Part shown: piece by piece, positions 21,859 to 30,361 of the stretch
Layout: each line of letters begins with the position of its first letter
Position numbering within the stretch: position 1 is the first letter of the stretch
Assembly (NCBI GenBank): GCA_016719815.1
Contig: JADJYK010000001.1
Location: forward strand, 124,001 to 188,000
Length of the DNA: 64,000 nt
Direction: 5' to 3'
Source: Chitinophagaceae bacterium
Lineage (GTDB): Bacteria > Bacteroidota > Bacteroidia > Chitinophagales > Chitinophagaceae
The notes under the pieces: model-generated
Told to the model about the DNA's origin: nothing
Database searches by the model: none
Seen by the model: only the letters and a program-made list of their open reading frames with translations
Position numbers and translations under genes: made by a program

Positions 21859-22449
21859 TTAATTCCCTTTCCACGAAGTATATTTCTTTTTTTCAGTATT
21901 CATTTTATTATCGTTACCATTTGTATCCGCATTACATTGTTTCCAATCATTTTTCATTTCTTTTGGTAATTGCTGGTAGAGCTTTGTTCCTTCTGTTTTC
22001 CAGGCAAGCATTTCATCGCTCACCTGTTTTATTATCTTTCCCGGATTTCCAACTATAATACTGCGGGGAGGTATTACTTCATTTTCTTTTACAAAAGTTA
22101 ATGCACCCACAATGCATTCATCGCCCAATTCAACATTATCCATAATAACAGCATTCATTCCAACCAGGCAGTTTTTACCGATTGTGCCTCCATGAACGAT
22201 GGCCCCGTGGCCAATATGTGCACCTTCTTTGAGCAGAACGGTGGTTCCGGGAAACATATGGATAGTGCAGTTTTCCTGTATATTACAGCCGTCTTCAATT
22301 ATAATCTGTCCCCAGTCGCCACGAAGTGCTGCAAAAGGACCGATGTAACAATCTCTGCCAATAATTACATTGCCGGTAACAGCTGCCTGTGGATGAACAA
22401 ACGATGTAGGATGTACTACCGGCCTGATTCCTTTATACTCATAAAACAT
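21859..22449 (-). CDS. paaY: PaaY-like hexapeptide-repeat thioesterase (gamma-carbonic-anhydrase fold)
   Basis: A 196-residue left-handed beta-helix protein with hexapeptide repeats (VIIGRDCYIGPFAALRGD, GAHIGHGAIVHGG) and the metal-ligand histidines of the gamma-carbonic-anhydrase fold. In phenylacetate catabolism PaaY hydrolyses stalled CoA adducts that would otherwise deplete CoA. It is the last gene of the paa operon, 27 bases after paaI. The C-terminal 20 residues are Asn/Lys-rich and look unstructured. Assignment to PaaY rather than a generic carbonic-anhydrase-like protein rests on operon context. Confidence 0.85.
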   Translation of the reverse strand: MFYEYKGIRPVVHPTSFVHPQAAVTGNVIIGRDCYIGPFAALRGDWGQIIIEDGCNIQENCTIHMFPGTTVLLKEGAHIGHGAIVHGGTIGKNCLVGMNAVIMDNVELGDECIVGALTFVKENEVIPPRSIIVGNPGKIIKQVSDEMLAWKTEGTKLYQQLPKEMKNDWKQCNADTNGNDNKMNTEKKKYTSWKGN

Positions 22450-22476
22450 AGAACCTGATTTAGCGATTAATCCGGG

Positions 22477-22908
22477 TTATTCCGGTAAAAGTGATTTATC
22501 GGTGCGATAACACAAGCCTTTAAAGATGGCAACTACATGATTTTTCTGATTTTTTATTTCAATCTGATAAAGACCGGTTGATATGCCATTGTGCATTTCT
22601 TTCGATTCTGCAACTAATTCATCACCAATGTGTACTGGTTTTATGAAGTTGATAGAAGTATCCAGGGCAACAGATAACACATTTCGGTTATTACAGGCAA
22701 AGGCGAAGGCGCTGTCTGCCAAACTAAAGGGAATACCACCATGAACAATCCCAAAGCCATTTGCCATTTCTTTACGCACGGTCATTTTTATACGGCTGTA
22801 TCCTTCTTTTATTTCTAAAACTTCAATACCCAGCCATTTACTGAAGGCATCATTTTCCACCATGTGGTTAACCACATCAAGTGCCATTTTATTTTTTTCA
22901 ATTTGCAT
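22477..22908 (-). CDS. paaI: Hotdog-fold thioesterase PaaI
   Basis: A 143-residue hotdog-fold protein with the PaaI motif NGFGIVHGGIPFSLADSAFAF, in which the conserved Asp activates water. It hydrolyses phenylacetyl-CoA and its hydroxylated forms, relieving CoA trapping. It starts 11 bases after the paaG stop. The GTG/ATG choice is not critical: MALDVVNHMVEND at codon 8 is an equally plausible start. Confidence 0.92.
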   Translation of the reverse strand: MQIEKNKMALDVVNHMVENDAFSKWLGIEVLEIKEGYSRIKMTVRKEMANGFGIVHGGIPFSLADSAFAFACNNRNVLSVALDTSINFIKPVHIGDELVAESKEMHNGISTGLYQIEIKNQKNHVVAIFKGLCYRTDKSLLPE

Positions 22909-22919
22909 AGCAATGCTTT

Positions 22920-23693
22920 TTATTTTCCCATAAAGACGGGTTGTCTTTTTTCAAGGAAAGCATTAATGCCTTCCTGGTGATCTTCAGTTTGAGCAGCCCG
23001 CTGCTGAAAAACATCTTCTTCCATAAGCTGTTCTTCCAAAGTAGAATGAAATGACATATTTAACAGTTTCTTGGTGTATGCAATTCCTACTGTGGGCATT
23101 TTTGATAATGTTTCGGCAATGGCCATGCTTTCTTTTTTAAAACTTTCATCAGTGAACACCTTATATATCATACCCATCTTTTCAGCATCGCCTGCAGAAA
23201 CTCTATCGCCCAACATGGAAAGGGCAGAAGCTCTTTGCCAACCCACTAACCTGGGAAGAAAAAATGTTCCACCGCTGTCGGGTATAAGCCCAATTTTAGA
23301 AAAGGCCTGAATGAATGATGCCGATTGCGCTGATACCACCACATCGCAGCAAAGGGCAATATTGGCACCGGCTCCGGCCGCCACTCCATTCACCGCCGCC
23401 ACCACAGGCTTATCTAATTTACGTATACGGTTTACAATGGGATTGTAATGTTCGGATAAAATCTGTTTAATCTCAATCCTTGTATCGCCCACCAGTTCGC
23501 TTATATCCTGGCCTGCGCTAAACGCTTTTCCGGAACCGCTGATGTAAACACACCTTACGTCTTCGTTTTTGCAATCATCCAGCTTTTCCTGCAATAGCAA
23601 CGCCATTTCCCGGTTAAATGAATTGAACTTATCAGGGCGGTTGAGAGTGATGAAAGCAAGATGATCTTTGATTTCAAAAAGAACAGAAGGCAT
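22920..23693 (-). CDS. paaG: Enoyl-CoA hydratase/isomerase, 1,2-epoxyphenylacetyl-CoA isomerase PaaG
   Basis: The start at 23693 (MPSVLFEIKDHLAFITLNRP) fits the crotonase family; the open frame upstream to 23804 is non-conserved and overlaps paaD. The protein of 257 residues has the crotonase oxyanion loop (SGSGKAFSAGQDISE, GVAAGAGANIALCCD). It carries LIPDSGGTFFLPR, where the Asp replaces the hydratase Glu and marks PaaG-type isomerases. It converts ring-1,2-epoxyphenylacetyl-CoA to the oxepin. It follows paaD closely. Confidence 0.92.
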   Translation of the reverse strand: MPSVLFEIKDHLAFITLNRPDKFNSFNREMALLLQEKLDDCKNEDVRCVYISGSGKAFSAGQDISELVGDTRIEIKQILSEHYNPIVNRIRKLDKPVVAAVNGVAAGAGANIALCCDVVVSAQSASFIQAFSKIGLIPDSGGTFFLPRLVGWQRASALSMLGDRVSAGDAEKMGMIYKVFTDESFKKESMAIAETLSKMPTVGIAYTKKLLNMSFHSTLEEQLMEEDVFQQRAAQTEDHQEGINAFLEKRQPVFMGK

Positions 23694-23721
23694 TAAATTT
23701 TGTTTTAGTTGAGTAATTTTT

Positions 23722-24234
23722 TTAATGACATTTAAAATAGTCAAATGGTTCTTTGCAGTTATTGCACTGATATAGTGCTTTACAGGCAGTGCTGCCAAAT
23801 TCACTTATGCGGTAAGTGTTGTATGAATTACATTGCGGACATTGAACTGCATCTGCCTCTGCAAATAAATTCTGATCACATACCTGTTGTTTCGAGTTGG
23901 GCGGGGCAATACCGTATTCTTTCAGTTTCTGTTTTCCTTCTTCACTCATCCAGTCTGTTGTCCAGGCGGGAGAGATAGCATTAATTAACGTAACCTGTTT
24001 GTACCCTGTTGCCGCCAATTTCATTCTTATTTCAATAGCAATCATATCCATAGCAGGACAGCCGGTATAGGTGGCCGTTATGGTTATTGCCGGCTCGCCG
24101 TTTTCTGTGATAGAAACTTTTCTGACAATTCCTAAGTCAACGATGGACAATACGGGTATTTCCGGGTCGGGGATTGTTTCTAATGCCGACCAGATTTTAG
24201 CCTCCGCTCCTGTTTCAGTCTCTCTTTTTATCAT
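23722..24234 (-). CDS. paaD: PaaD, Fe-S/metal maturation factor for phenylacetyl-CoA epoxidase
   Basis: The start at 24234 (MIKRETETGAEAKIW) avoids an overlap with paaC seen from the ATG at 24258. Residues 15-105 form a MIP18/DUF59 domain (IPDPEIPVLSIVDLGIVRKV, TYTGCPAMDMI). The C-terminal 50 residues carry two CxxC pairs (CPQCNSYNTY and CNNCKEPF), a zinc-ribbon tail seen in PaaD. It assists assembly of the metal centres of the PaaABCE complex. The name paaJ is used for it in some species. Confidence 0.93.
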   Translation of the reverse strand: MIKRETETGAEAKIWSALETIPDPEIPVLSIVDLGIVRKVSITENGEPAITITATYTGCPAMDMIAIEIRMKLAATGYKQVTLINAISPAWTTDWMSEEGKQKLKEYGIAPPNSKQQVCDQNLFAEADAVQCPQCNSYNTYRISEFGSTACKALYQCNNCKEPFDYFKCH

Positions 24235-24251
24235 TTTATATAATGGAAGAA

Positions 24252-25040
24252 TTACCACTCACATCCGGGAAAAGATCTTTGCATATATTGAAGTTCAGCA
24301 AGCATGTAACCCAGGTGCTCTGTATGTGTACCGGTTTTACCGCCGGTATGCATATACACATGCTGCGGAACAAGTAATGTTGCTTCGTTGAATACATCAC
24401 TTACCTTTTTAAACCATGCGGGTTTTAATTTATCAAAATCGACTTCTGCTACTTTCTCATAAGGGGCTGGCAGGAATAACTCTCCGGTATATGGCCACAG
24501 CTCCTGGATTGCATGTGCCATTCTTTTTTTACTTTCTGCTGTGCCATCCCCTAATCGTATTACCCATTCGCCGCTCCAGCGTACATGATAACTGATTTCT
24601 TTCAAGGACTTTTCTGCTATAGCTGCAAGAGTTGTATCGCTTCCCTTTTCTTTTAATTGCTGATACAAATAATACTGCCATGTGCTGAACAAAAATTGAC
24701 GGAGAATCGTTTGTCCCCAGTCGCTATTGGGTTGTTCAACAAGCAGGAAATTCTTAAACTCCCGTTCGGTTCTAAGATAGGCTAATGTGTCTTCTGAGGC
24801 CGCCTTAAATCCCTCCGCAGGAGGGACTTCAGACTCCGATAATTTTGAAACCTCATTTATTAATTTTGCTGCGTATTGATACAGACTTCTTGCTTGCCCG
24901 ATTAAATCGAGAGTGATATTGGTGATTGCAATATCCTGTTCTAATACCGGACCATGCCCGCACCATTCACCATTTCTCTGACCGAGAATTAAAGTGCTAT
25001 CAGCTAAATGAAGTATAAAATCGGTTAAATGTTTACTCAT
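24252..25040 (-). CDS. paaC: PaaC, structural subunit of phenylacetyl-CoA epoxidase
   Basis: A ferritin-like helical protein of 262 residues with GQRNGEWCGHGPVLEQDIA, DLIGQARSLYQYAA, LLVEQPNSDWGQTI and the end motif HTEHLGYMLAELQYMQR. It pairs with PaaA in the epoxidase core and lacks the di-iron ligands. Compared with my recollection of the E. coli protein, about 17 extra residues sit between YAAKLINE and SEDTLAYL. The DNA there contains a small palindrome (24811-24825). The start at 25040 (MSKHLTDF) is used; an ATG three codons earlier is possible. Confidence 0.95.
   Translation of the reverse strand: MSKHLTDFILHLADSTLILGQRNGEWCGHGPVLEQDIAITNITLDLIGQARSLYQYAAKLINEVSKLSESEVPPAEGFKAASEDTLAYLRTEREFKNFLLVEQPNSDWGQTILRQFLFSTWQYYLYQQLKEKGSDTTLAAIAEKSLKEISYHVRWSGEWVIRLGDGTAESKKRMAHAIQELWPYTGELFLPAPYEKVAEVDFDKLKPAWFKKVSDVFNEATLLVPQHVYMHTGGKTGTHTEHLGYMLAELQYMQRSFPGCEW
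24811..24825. repeat. Short palindrome inside paaC, probable in-frame repeat insertion
   Basis: The perfect palindrome CCCTCC-GCA-GGAGGG is read in frame as part of SEVPPAEGFK within an insert of about 17 residues relative to other PaaC proteins. GC-rich palindromes of this look are often dispersed repeats in Bacteroidota genomes, but only one copy is visible in this window. Confidence 0.5.
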
Positions 25041-25063
25041 AATCGTCACCAGTTAGGTGGTTT

Positions 25064-25438
25064 TTACATCTTGTTTACCTCATCGGGTAATTCGTAGAAA
25101 GTAGGATGCCTGTAAATTTTATCCTCGGCTGGTTCAAATAACTCACCAGACTCATCAGGATTTGTTGCGTGAATATATTTTGATTCCACCACCCAAATGC
25201 TTACGCCTTCCATACGGCGGGTGTAAACATCCCGTGCATTTTCTATTGCCATTTTTGCATCGGCTGCATGCAGGCTGCCGGCGTGTTTATGGTCGAGACC
25301 CTGTTTACTGCGAATCAACACTTCCCACAATGGCCATTCCTTGCCAGCTTCTTTGGAGGGGGTTTGGGGGAGCTCACCACCGCCGGTTTCGTCCGGAATG
25401 TCACCGTAGAAAAATTTTCTGATAAGTATTGTATTCAT
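25064..25438 (-). CDS. paaB: PaaB, small subunit of phenylacetyl-CoA epoxidase
   Basis: Residues 33-124 match PaaB along their length (EWPLWEVLIRSKQGLDHKHA, GSLHAADAKMAIENARD, RMEGVSIWVVES, YRHPTFYELPDEV). PaaB bridges PaaAC dimers in the membrane-associated epoxidase complex. The first 32 residues are an extra leader that includes GGGELPQTPSKE. That part is translated from a G/C-tract sequence at 25351-25378 that looks like a dispersed repeat. No start codon lies between the repeat and the conserved core, so the extension must be translated. It lies 23 bases upstream of paaC. Confidence 0.94.
   Translation of the reverse strand: MNTILIRKFFYGDIPDETGGGELPQTPSKEAGKEWPLWEVLIRSKQGLDHKHAGSLHAADAKMAIENARDVYTRRMEGVSIWVVESKYIHATNPDESGELFEPAEDKIYRHPTFYELPDEVNKM
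25351..25378. repeat. G-tract repeat-like insertion in the paaB 5' end
   Basis: The sequence carries ctttggagggggtttggggg, read in frame on the - strand as GELPQTPSKE. It lies in a part of PaaB absent from typical family members. It resembles short dispersed C-tract repeats in Bacteroidota; this is inferred by eye. Confidence 0.4.
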
Positions 25439-25444
25439 TTCTGT

Positions 25445-25858
25445 CTATTTTATAACCGTTATTTGGTACAATGTATAATTAGAAGAATCTTGGGCTGCAT
25501 TAATATGGCCCATAAACTGGTAAAACTTAATTGTTGTTGTTCCGGTTGTTCTGGGCATCATTACTATGAATTTGCTCATGCTGCCTCCATCCACATCCGG
25601 CGGATTGTCATCTACAGTTTCTGTTCTTAGCACTTCAATCATGTTCAGGCTGTCACTGATGCCAAATCTTGGAATAAACTCATCAGCACAACCTCTGCAT
25701 ACAGATTGCCATATCTGCAAGGTGTCCGTCAGTTTTACTACGTTAATAGTGTCTGTACGCAGGTCGATGCGTTTGTTTCTGAAATTATCAGACTGTTTTG
25801 TTGAATTACAAACAATCAAAGTAACAATCAGAAAAAGACTGATTATTATTCTGTACAT
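25445..25858 (-). CDS. Small lipoprotein of unknown function inside the paa operon
   Basis: A 137-residue protein with a lipoprotein-like start (MYRIIISLFLIVTLIVCNST). The body is beta-rich and includes CRGCADEF and GGSMSKFIVMMPRTTGTTTI. The ending faintly recalls chagasin-type Ig folds but I do not claim membership. It lies 3 bases after the paaA stop and 6 bases before the paaB start, so it is co-transcribed. No known Paa function matches it. Confidence 0.65.
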   Translation of the reverse strand: MYRIIISLFLIVTLIVCNSTKQSDNFRNKRIDLRTDTINVVKLTDTLQIWQSVCRGCADEFIPRFGISDSLNMIEVLRTETVDDNPPDVDGGSMSKFIVMMPRTTGTTTIKFYQFMGHINAAQDSSNYTLYQITVIK

Positions 25859-25861
25859 AGT

Positions 25862-26800
25862 TTAATAATTATTTTGTTTCATTTTCTTTTCTGCGTAGGC
25901 CATTGCAGCTTCTCTTATCCACTGCCCTTCTTCATGCGCCTTTCTCCTTGCATCAAGCCGTTGTTTATTGCAGGGGCCATTGCCCTTAACTACCTGCCAG
26001 AATGCATCCCAGTTTATTTCTCCAAAATCATAGTGCTTTCTCTCTTCATTCCATTTTAAGTCGGGGTCGGGCAGTTTCATACCCAGAGTTTTTATCTGTT
26101 CGGCAATCATGTCTATAAAATTTTGCCGCAACTCATCATTACTTTTGCGTTTAATTTTCCACTTCATGCTTTGTTCGCTGTGCTGCGATTCGCTATCCTG
26201 GGGCCCAAACATCATCAAAGCCGGCCACCACCAACGGTTGATGGCATCCTGGCACATTGTCCTTTGTTCCTTTGTACCTTTTGATAAAACCAACAGGGAT
26301 TCAAACCCTTGCCGCTGGTGAAAGCTTTCTTCTTTACAAATGCGTACCATAGCTCTTGCATACGGACCATAAGAAGTTCTTGTCAGCATCACCTGGTTCA
26401 TAATTGCAGCACCATCCACCAGCCAGCCAATGGCACCTATGTCGGCCCATGTTAATGTTGGGTAATTAAAAATGGAGGAATATTTTGCTTTGCCACTGTG
26501 AAGATCATCTGTCATTTCTTCACGGCTCATGCCCAGCGTTTCTGCTGCAGAGTATAAGTATAGACCATGCCCTGCCTCGTCTTGTACTTTGGCAAGCAGA
26601 ATGGCTTTTCTTTTTAGTGATGGAGCCCTTCCAATCCAGTTGCCTTCAGGCAGCATTCCTACCACTTCGCTGTGTGCATGCTGGCTTATCTGGCGCAGAT
26701 TGGTTTTGCGGTAAGATTCCGGCATCCAGTCTTTGGGTTCAATTTTAATTTCGTTATCAATTTTATCCTGGAATTTGTTCTCAAAGTCCTGAAAAACCAT
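25862..26800 (-). CDS. paaA: PaaA, catalytic di-iron subunit of phenylacetyl-CoA epoxidase
   Basis: The start at 26800 (MVFQDFENKFQDKI) is chosen because the 36 upstream codons are not conserved and cover the promoter and operator candidates. The 312-residue ferritin-like protein has the two Fe-ligand regions (QDEAGHGLYLY with ExxH, and CKEESFHQRQG with ExxH), plus HSEVVGMLPEGNW and NRWWWPALMMFGP. With PaaB, PaaC and PaaE it epoxidises the ring of phenylacetyl-CoA using O2. It is the first gene of the - strand operon. The genes for PaaK, PaaZ, PaaH and PaaJ are not in this window. Confidence 0.97.
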   Translation of the reverse strand: MVFQDFENKFQDKIDNEIKIEPKDWMPESYRKTNLRQISQHAHSEVVGMLPEGNWIGRAPSLKRKAILLAKVQDEAGHGLYLYSAAETLGMSREEMTDDLHSGKAKYSSIFNYPTLTWADIGAIGWLVDGAAIMNQVMLTRTSYGPYARAMVRICKEESFHQRQGFESLLVLSKGTKEQRTMCQDAINRWWWPALMMFGPQDSESQHSEQSMKWKIKRKSNDELRQNFIDMIAEQIKTLGMKLPDPDLKWNEERKHYDFGEINWDAFWQVVKGNGPCNKQRLDARRKAHEEGQWIREAAMAYAEKKMKQNNY

Positions 26801-26817
26801 GTTTCTGTAATTTATAT

Positions 26818-26825
26818 CAAATGTA
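26818..26825 (-). promoter_or_regulatory. Candidate -7 promoter element of the paa operon
   Basis: The - strand sequence TACATTTG fits the Bacteroidota -7 consensus TAnnTTTG. It lies 18 bases upstream of the paaA ATG, giving a predicted transcript start about 11 bases before the codon. A convincing -33 TTTG was not found. Confidence 0.45.
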
Positions 26826-26831
26826 AGGAAA

Positions 26832-26845
26832 CTAACGCCTGTTAG
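26832..26845. promoter_or_regulatory. Candidate PaaR (TetR-type) operator
   Basis: The inverted repeat CTAAC-GCCT-GTTAG lies just upstream of the -7 element. As I recall, the Thermus TetR-type PaaR recognises CNAACGNNCGTTNG; this site fits that pattern at all but one fixed base. A PaaR-like TetR gene lies at 38706-39293. Binding is inferred. Confidence 0.5.
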
Positions 26846-27033
26846 AACTCTTTGTGAACCGGTAATCCATTCACAGGCGGTTAAGTCTTTCCAAAGTAAA
26901 TAAACCATTCATTTTAAAGGTGTATAGATTTCGTACCAGATCCGGGGCTGTTTATCATCCCAAACAGTAAATGTAACCAGCAGCCTTGAGGCTTCAGGAA
27001 AAAACCTGTACTTTGTTGAAGAATAATCACTTT

Positions 27034-28590
27034 ATGCTTCAGGAATACTTTCAGTCTTTCAGAAAGAATATTATTGGTAGTGATGCCACTTTTGAGTCGC
27101 CATATGGAACGCAGCGTATGATTTATGCCGACTGGACTGCCAGTGGCCGGGCATATGGGCCAATTGAAGTTAGGATTCAGAAAGATATAATGCCCTTACT
27201 GGCCAATACCCATACAGAAACTACTGTAACCGGTACGGCCATGACCCGGGCCTACGATCAGGCCAAGCATATTATTAAACGGCATGTTAATGCAGGTGCG
27301 GATGATGTGCTGATTTTTGCCGGCAGCGGAATGACCGGAGCTGTAAACAAATTGCAACGGTTGCTGGGACTTCGCATTCCGGAGAGGATTATGGATTATG
27401 TAAAACCCGGAAAGCTTCCTTCGCATGACGAACTAAAAAATTCAACTGTCCGGATTCACTCTTTGTTTAGTAATTATCTGGACATAGATGAAACATTAAA
27501 GCCCGTGATTTTTGTTTCGCACATGGAGCACCATTCCAACCAAACATCCTGGCTGGAAACTATTGCTGATGTGGAAATTATTCCCAACGATGAAACAGGA
27601 AATATTAACCTGGCATCGTTGGAGGAACTGATGATGAAACACAAAAACCGAAAGAACAAAATTGCTGCAATAACAGGCTGTTCAAACGTAACGGGTATTC
27701 AAACCCCTTATCACAAAGTAGCAACAATCGTTCACCATTACGGAGGATTATGTTTTGTTGATTTTGCCTGTTCTGCACCCTATGTTGCCATTGATATGCA
27801 TCCGGCTGAAGAAGGGGCGTATCTTGATGCTATCTTTTTTTCGCCACATAAATTTCTGGGAGGTCAGGGTACACCAGGTGTGTTAATTTTTAACAGGAAA
27901 CTTTATACTAATATAATACCTGACCAGCCGGGTGGGGGCACAGTTACCTACACGAACCCGTGGAAATATCATGAATATATTACCGATATAGAACACCGGG
28001 AAGATGGGGGTACACCTCCTTTTTTGCAGGGAATAAAAGCGGCACTGGCCGTGAAACTGAAAGAAGAAATGGGTACAGAGAATATGCTGAAGAGAGAAGA
28101 AGAACTGCTAAAAATAATTTTTGGCAGGCTGCCATATATTCCCGGTATAGAAATTTTAGAAAGTCAAACCACTCACAGGCTTGGGGTTGTTTCGTTTATC
28201 ATTTTTGGAGCCCACTTTAACCTTGCAGTAAAATTGCTGAATGACAAATTTGGTATTCAGACCCGCGGCGGCTGTGCCTGTGCAGGAACTTATGGACATA
28301 TGCTTCTGCATGTAGACCAGTTACATTCTTACGAAATACTGGATGAGCTACACAAAGGTGACCTTTCCTGTAAACCCGGATGGATACGTATGTCCATACA
28401 TCCTGTAATGACTGATGAGGAAGTTCATTTCATCATTGCTGCAATAGAACAGGTGGCTCTGCATTATAAAGAGTGGAAGAACGATTATGTGTATGATGCG
28501 GATACGAATGAGTATCATCATAAGGCATTCAGAGATACCACAAGTGACATTGTAAACGGTTGGTTTGAAGACAGGCTAAGTTTAAAATAA
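27034..28590 (+). CDS. Class V aminotransferase, SufS/cysteine desulfurase-like
   Basis: The start at 27034 (MLQEYFQSFRKNIIG) is preferred; the frame is open further upstream but without conserved sequence. The 518-residue PLP enzyme has the Schiff-base lysine in FFSPHKFLGGQGTPG and an active-site cysteine loop RGGCACAGTYG. It also has HMEHHSNQTSWLE, where the His stacks on PLP. It is longer than SufS (about 410) because of a 100-residue C-terminal extension. It is divergent from paaA and shares the promoter interval, but no biochemical link to phenylacetate is known to me. Whether it releases sulfur from cysteine or acts on another substrate cannot be told. Confidence 0.85.
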   Translation: MLQEYFQSFRKNIIGSDATFESPYGTQRMIYADWTASGRAYGPIEVRIQKDIMPLLANTHTETTVTGTAMTRAYDQAKHIIKRHVNAGADDVLIFAGSGMTGAVNKLQRLLGLRIPERIMDYVKPGKLPSHDELKNSTVRIHSLFSNYLDIDETLKPVIFVSHMEHHSNQTSWLETIADVEIIPNDETGNINLASLEELMMKHKNRKNKIAAITGCSNVTGIQTPYHKVATIVHHYGGLCFVDFACSAPYVAIDMHPAEEGAYLDAIFFSPHKFLGGQGTPGVLIFNRKLYTNIIPDQPGGGTVTYTNPWKYHEYITDIEHREDGGTPPFLQGIKAALAVKLKEEMGTENMLKREEELLKIIFGRLPYIPGIEILESQTTHRLGVVSFIIFGAHFNLAVKLLNDKFGIQTRGGCACAGTYGHMLLHVDQLHSYEILDELHKGDLSCKPGWIRMSIHPVMTDEEVHFIIAAIEQVALHYKEWKNDYVYDADTNEYHHKAFRDTTSDIVNGWFEDRLSLK

Positions 28591-28701
28591 AAACCGGCAA
28601 TAGTCAATTACCGGCTTCCAGTTCATCGATTTTCTTTTTGAGGGAGGCATATCTTAGCTTACTTTATCATTGGCTTATTACTTAAACTAACGCAGAGGGA
28701 A

Positions 28702-29685
28702 TTAATCCTTTTTCCTGGTAATCAAAAAGCCAACAGAGGGGAGCCCTTCGGTAGCGTAATATTCCAGAATTAATGTATAGGGGGGCACAATATTCTTACG
28801 GTTACTGGCCGTTGCGAAAATATAAGTACGGTTCCCTTCTTTTATTTCCTGGTTAAAAGCAAAGCGGCCTGAATTTTTAAAAAATGAGAGTAATTTCTCA
28901 TACACAGTTTTTGCATTTGCGGGGGTGCCAATTATTTCTGAACCTGCATTATAAGAAAAACTTGTTTCAAATGGCCGCACTTTTACTTTTCCATGCTTCC
29001 CAAAAAATGAAGACTGGCTTTCGTATTCCGTATAATACTGGGTTGTATTAATTTGTTTTTTCTGTTCGCTGGTAAAGAAATTATCCATACTGACAAGCAA
29101 GTCCAGAATTTTTTTCTCCAGCTGCGGTTCTGCCGGAACTTCAGTTATTACTGATTTAACATTATCGGCCCTCACTCCGTTAATAGTTAGCTCAAGAAGC
29201 CAGATACCTTTTTCATACACTATGTAAGTGTCAAATTCGGCATAAAAAAGTCTTGCTGCCTCAGCGGTTTTATAAAAAATGGTTTTGTAGAATACAAATT
29301 GTTTAACTGTATCGTTTCTTTTTACTTGAGTGAGAGGGCTTCCCCATGCATTTCTCAGTGCACTGCGAAGCTTTGCTTCTTTTGCCCTGGCTTCTGCAAG
29401 TGTTTTGGATGGTTTGAAACTATATTTGACAAAGGGGTAACCAACAATTACCGGTTCTGATACCTGGCCGGAGTCTGCTCCGGGCAACAAGATTTTAGCT
29501 CTGTAAAAAGTATAGAAACTGCTGAGGTATCCGTTATAAACGCCTTTGGTTTCTGGAAAACCCTTCTGCCCGTCTGTATAAATCTTTTTAAATGCCTCGT
29601 GAAACGTTTTTGTATCAAATGTGTTTTGGGAATTACCTGTTTTTAGAAGCATCAGAAAAAAAACCAGCAGTAGTATTCTTTTCAT
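28702..29685 (-). CDS. Secreted protein of unknown function
   Basis: A 327-residue protein with a signal peptide (MKRILLLVFFLMLLKTGNSQ). The mature chain is mixed alpha/beta with many Lys and aromatic residues (TKTFHEAFKKIYTDGQKGFP; FAFNQEIKEGNRTYIFATAS) and no motif I recognise. It is the last of a - strand series of four genes with signal peptides or unknown roles, and converges on the class V aminotransferase. Confidence 0.65.
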   Translation of the reverse strand: MKRILLLVFFLMLLKTGNSQNTFDTKTFHEAFKKIYTDGQKGFPETKGVYNGYLSSFYTFYRAKILLPGADSGQVSEPVIVGYPFVKYSFKPSKTLAEARAKEAKLRSALRNAWGSPLTQVKRNDTVKQFVFYKTIFYKTAEAARLFYAEFDTYIVYEKGIWLLELTINGVRADNVKSVITEVPAEPQLEKKILDLLVSMDNFFTSEQKKQINTTQYYTEYESQSSFFGKHGKVKVRPFETSFSYNAGSEIIGTPANAKTVYEKLLSFFKNSGRFAFNQEIKEGNRTYIFATASNRKNIVPPYTLILEYYATEGLPSVGFLITRKKD

Positions 29686-29752
29686 TTCAATTCTTTAGAT
29701 GATTTTTTTTGGGAGATAAACACTCATTACTTTTAAAATGACCTATCCGCCT

Positions 29753-30361
29753 TTATTGCTCAATACTTGTGAGGTAAATCTTGAAATCAGTTTCCATAAA
29801 AATAATCAGGGGGAACTCAGCATTTTTCCAAACCCGGATTGCCTTTTTACCATCTGCGTTTTCCAGTATGTGGGTTTCGAAAGTAAGATCCTTTCCGTTT
29901 ACCGGTTTAATATAATCGATGTAAAAGCTTCCGCTTTTTTCTGATGTGCTGCTGTTCAATACTTCAAAAAGTTCGGCAGCTCCGTTTTTGCCATTGGCAG
30001 AAAGAGTGACGCTTTTGTTGTCCTCAATGCTCTTATAGGCATCCCTGCTGATGAAAGCACTGGTTTCTTCAGCTAATACGGTTTGGCCGTCGTTAAAATA
30101 ATTGAATAAAGCTGTGGCACTTTTCATGGCCTCTGCAGTCATTTTTACAGAACCGGATTTATTTATGGGAGCTGTCATTTCCCAGTCAAACGAAACAGTT
30201 TTGCCCAGTTCTGTTATTTTCATAATAAACTGGTACGCTTTTGTTCCCTGCTCTACTTCGTAAGTAAGTTTTGTGCCTTTGGTAAGGGTCAAATCTGTTT
30301 GCTGGCCCGTTACAAAAAAATTAATACTGAGTAGTGTAATTAAAAAAAGGAATTGTTTCAT
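29753..30361 (-). CDS. Secreted protein of unknown function, beta-rich
   Basis: A 202-residue protein with a signal peptide (MKQFLFLITLLSINFFVTGQ). Mature sequence starts LTKGTKLTYEVEQGTKAYQF and alternates like a beta-sandwich or lipocalin-type barrel. No family is recognised. It lies 67 bases upstream of the next - strand gene, so it may be in an operon with it. Confidence 0.65.
   Translation of the reverse strand: MKQFLFLITLLSINFFVTGQQTDLTLTKGTKLTYEVEQGTKAYQFIMKITELGKTVSFDWEMTAPINKSGSVKMTAEAMKSATALFNYFNDGQTVLAEETSAFISRDAYKSIEDNKSVTLSANGKNGAAELFEVLNSSTSEKSGSFYIDYIKPVNGKDLTFETHILENADGKKAIRVWKNAEFPLIIFMETDFKIYLTSIEQ

Noticed and set aside
28594..28615. Hairpin ccggcaa / ttaccgg after the SufS-like gene as terminator
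   Set aside because: The stem is short with a mismatch and no T-run follows.
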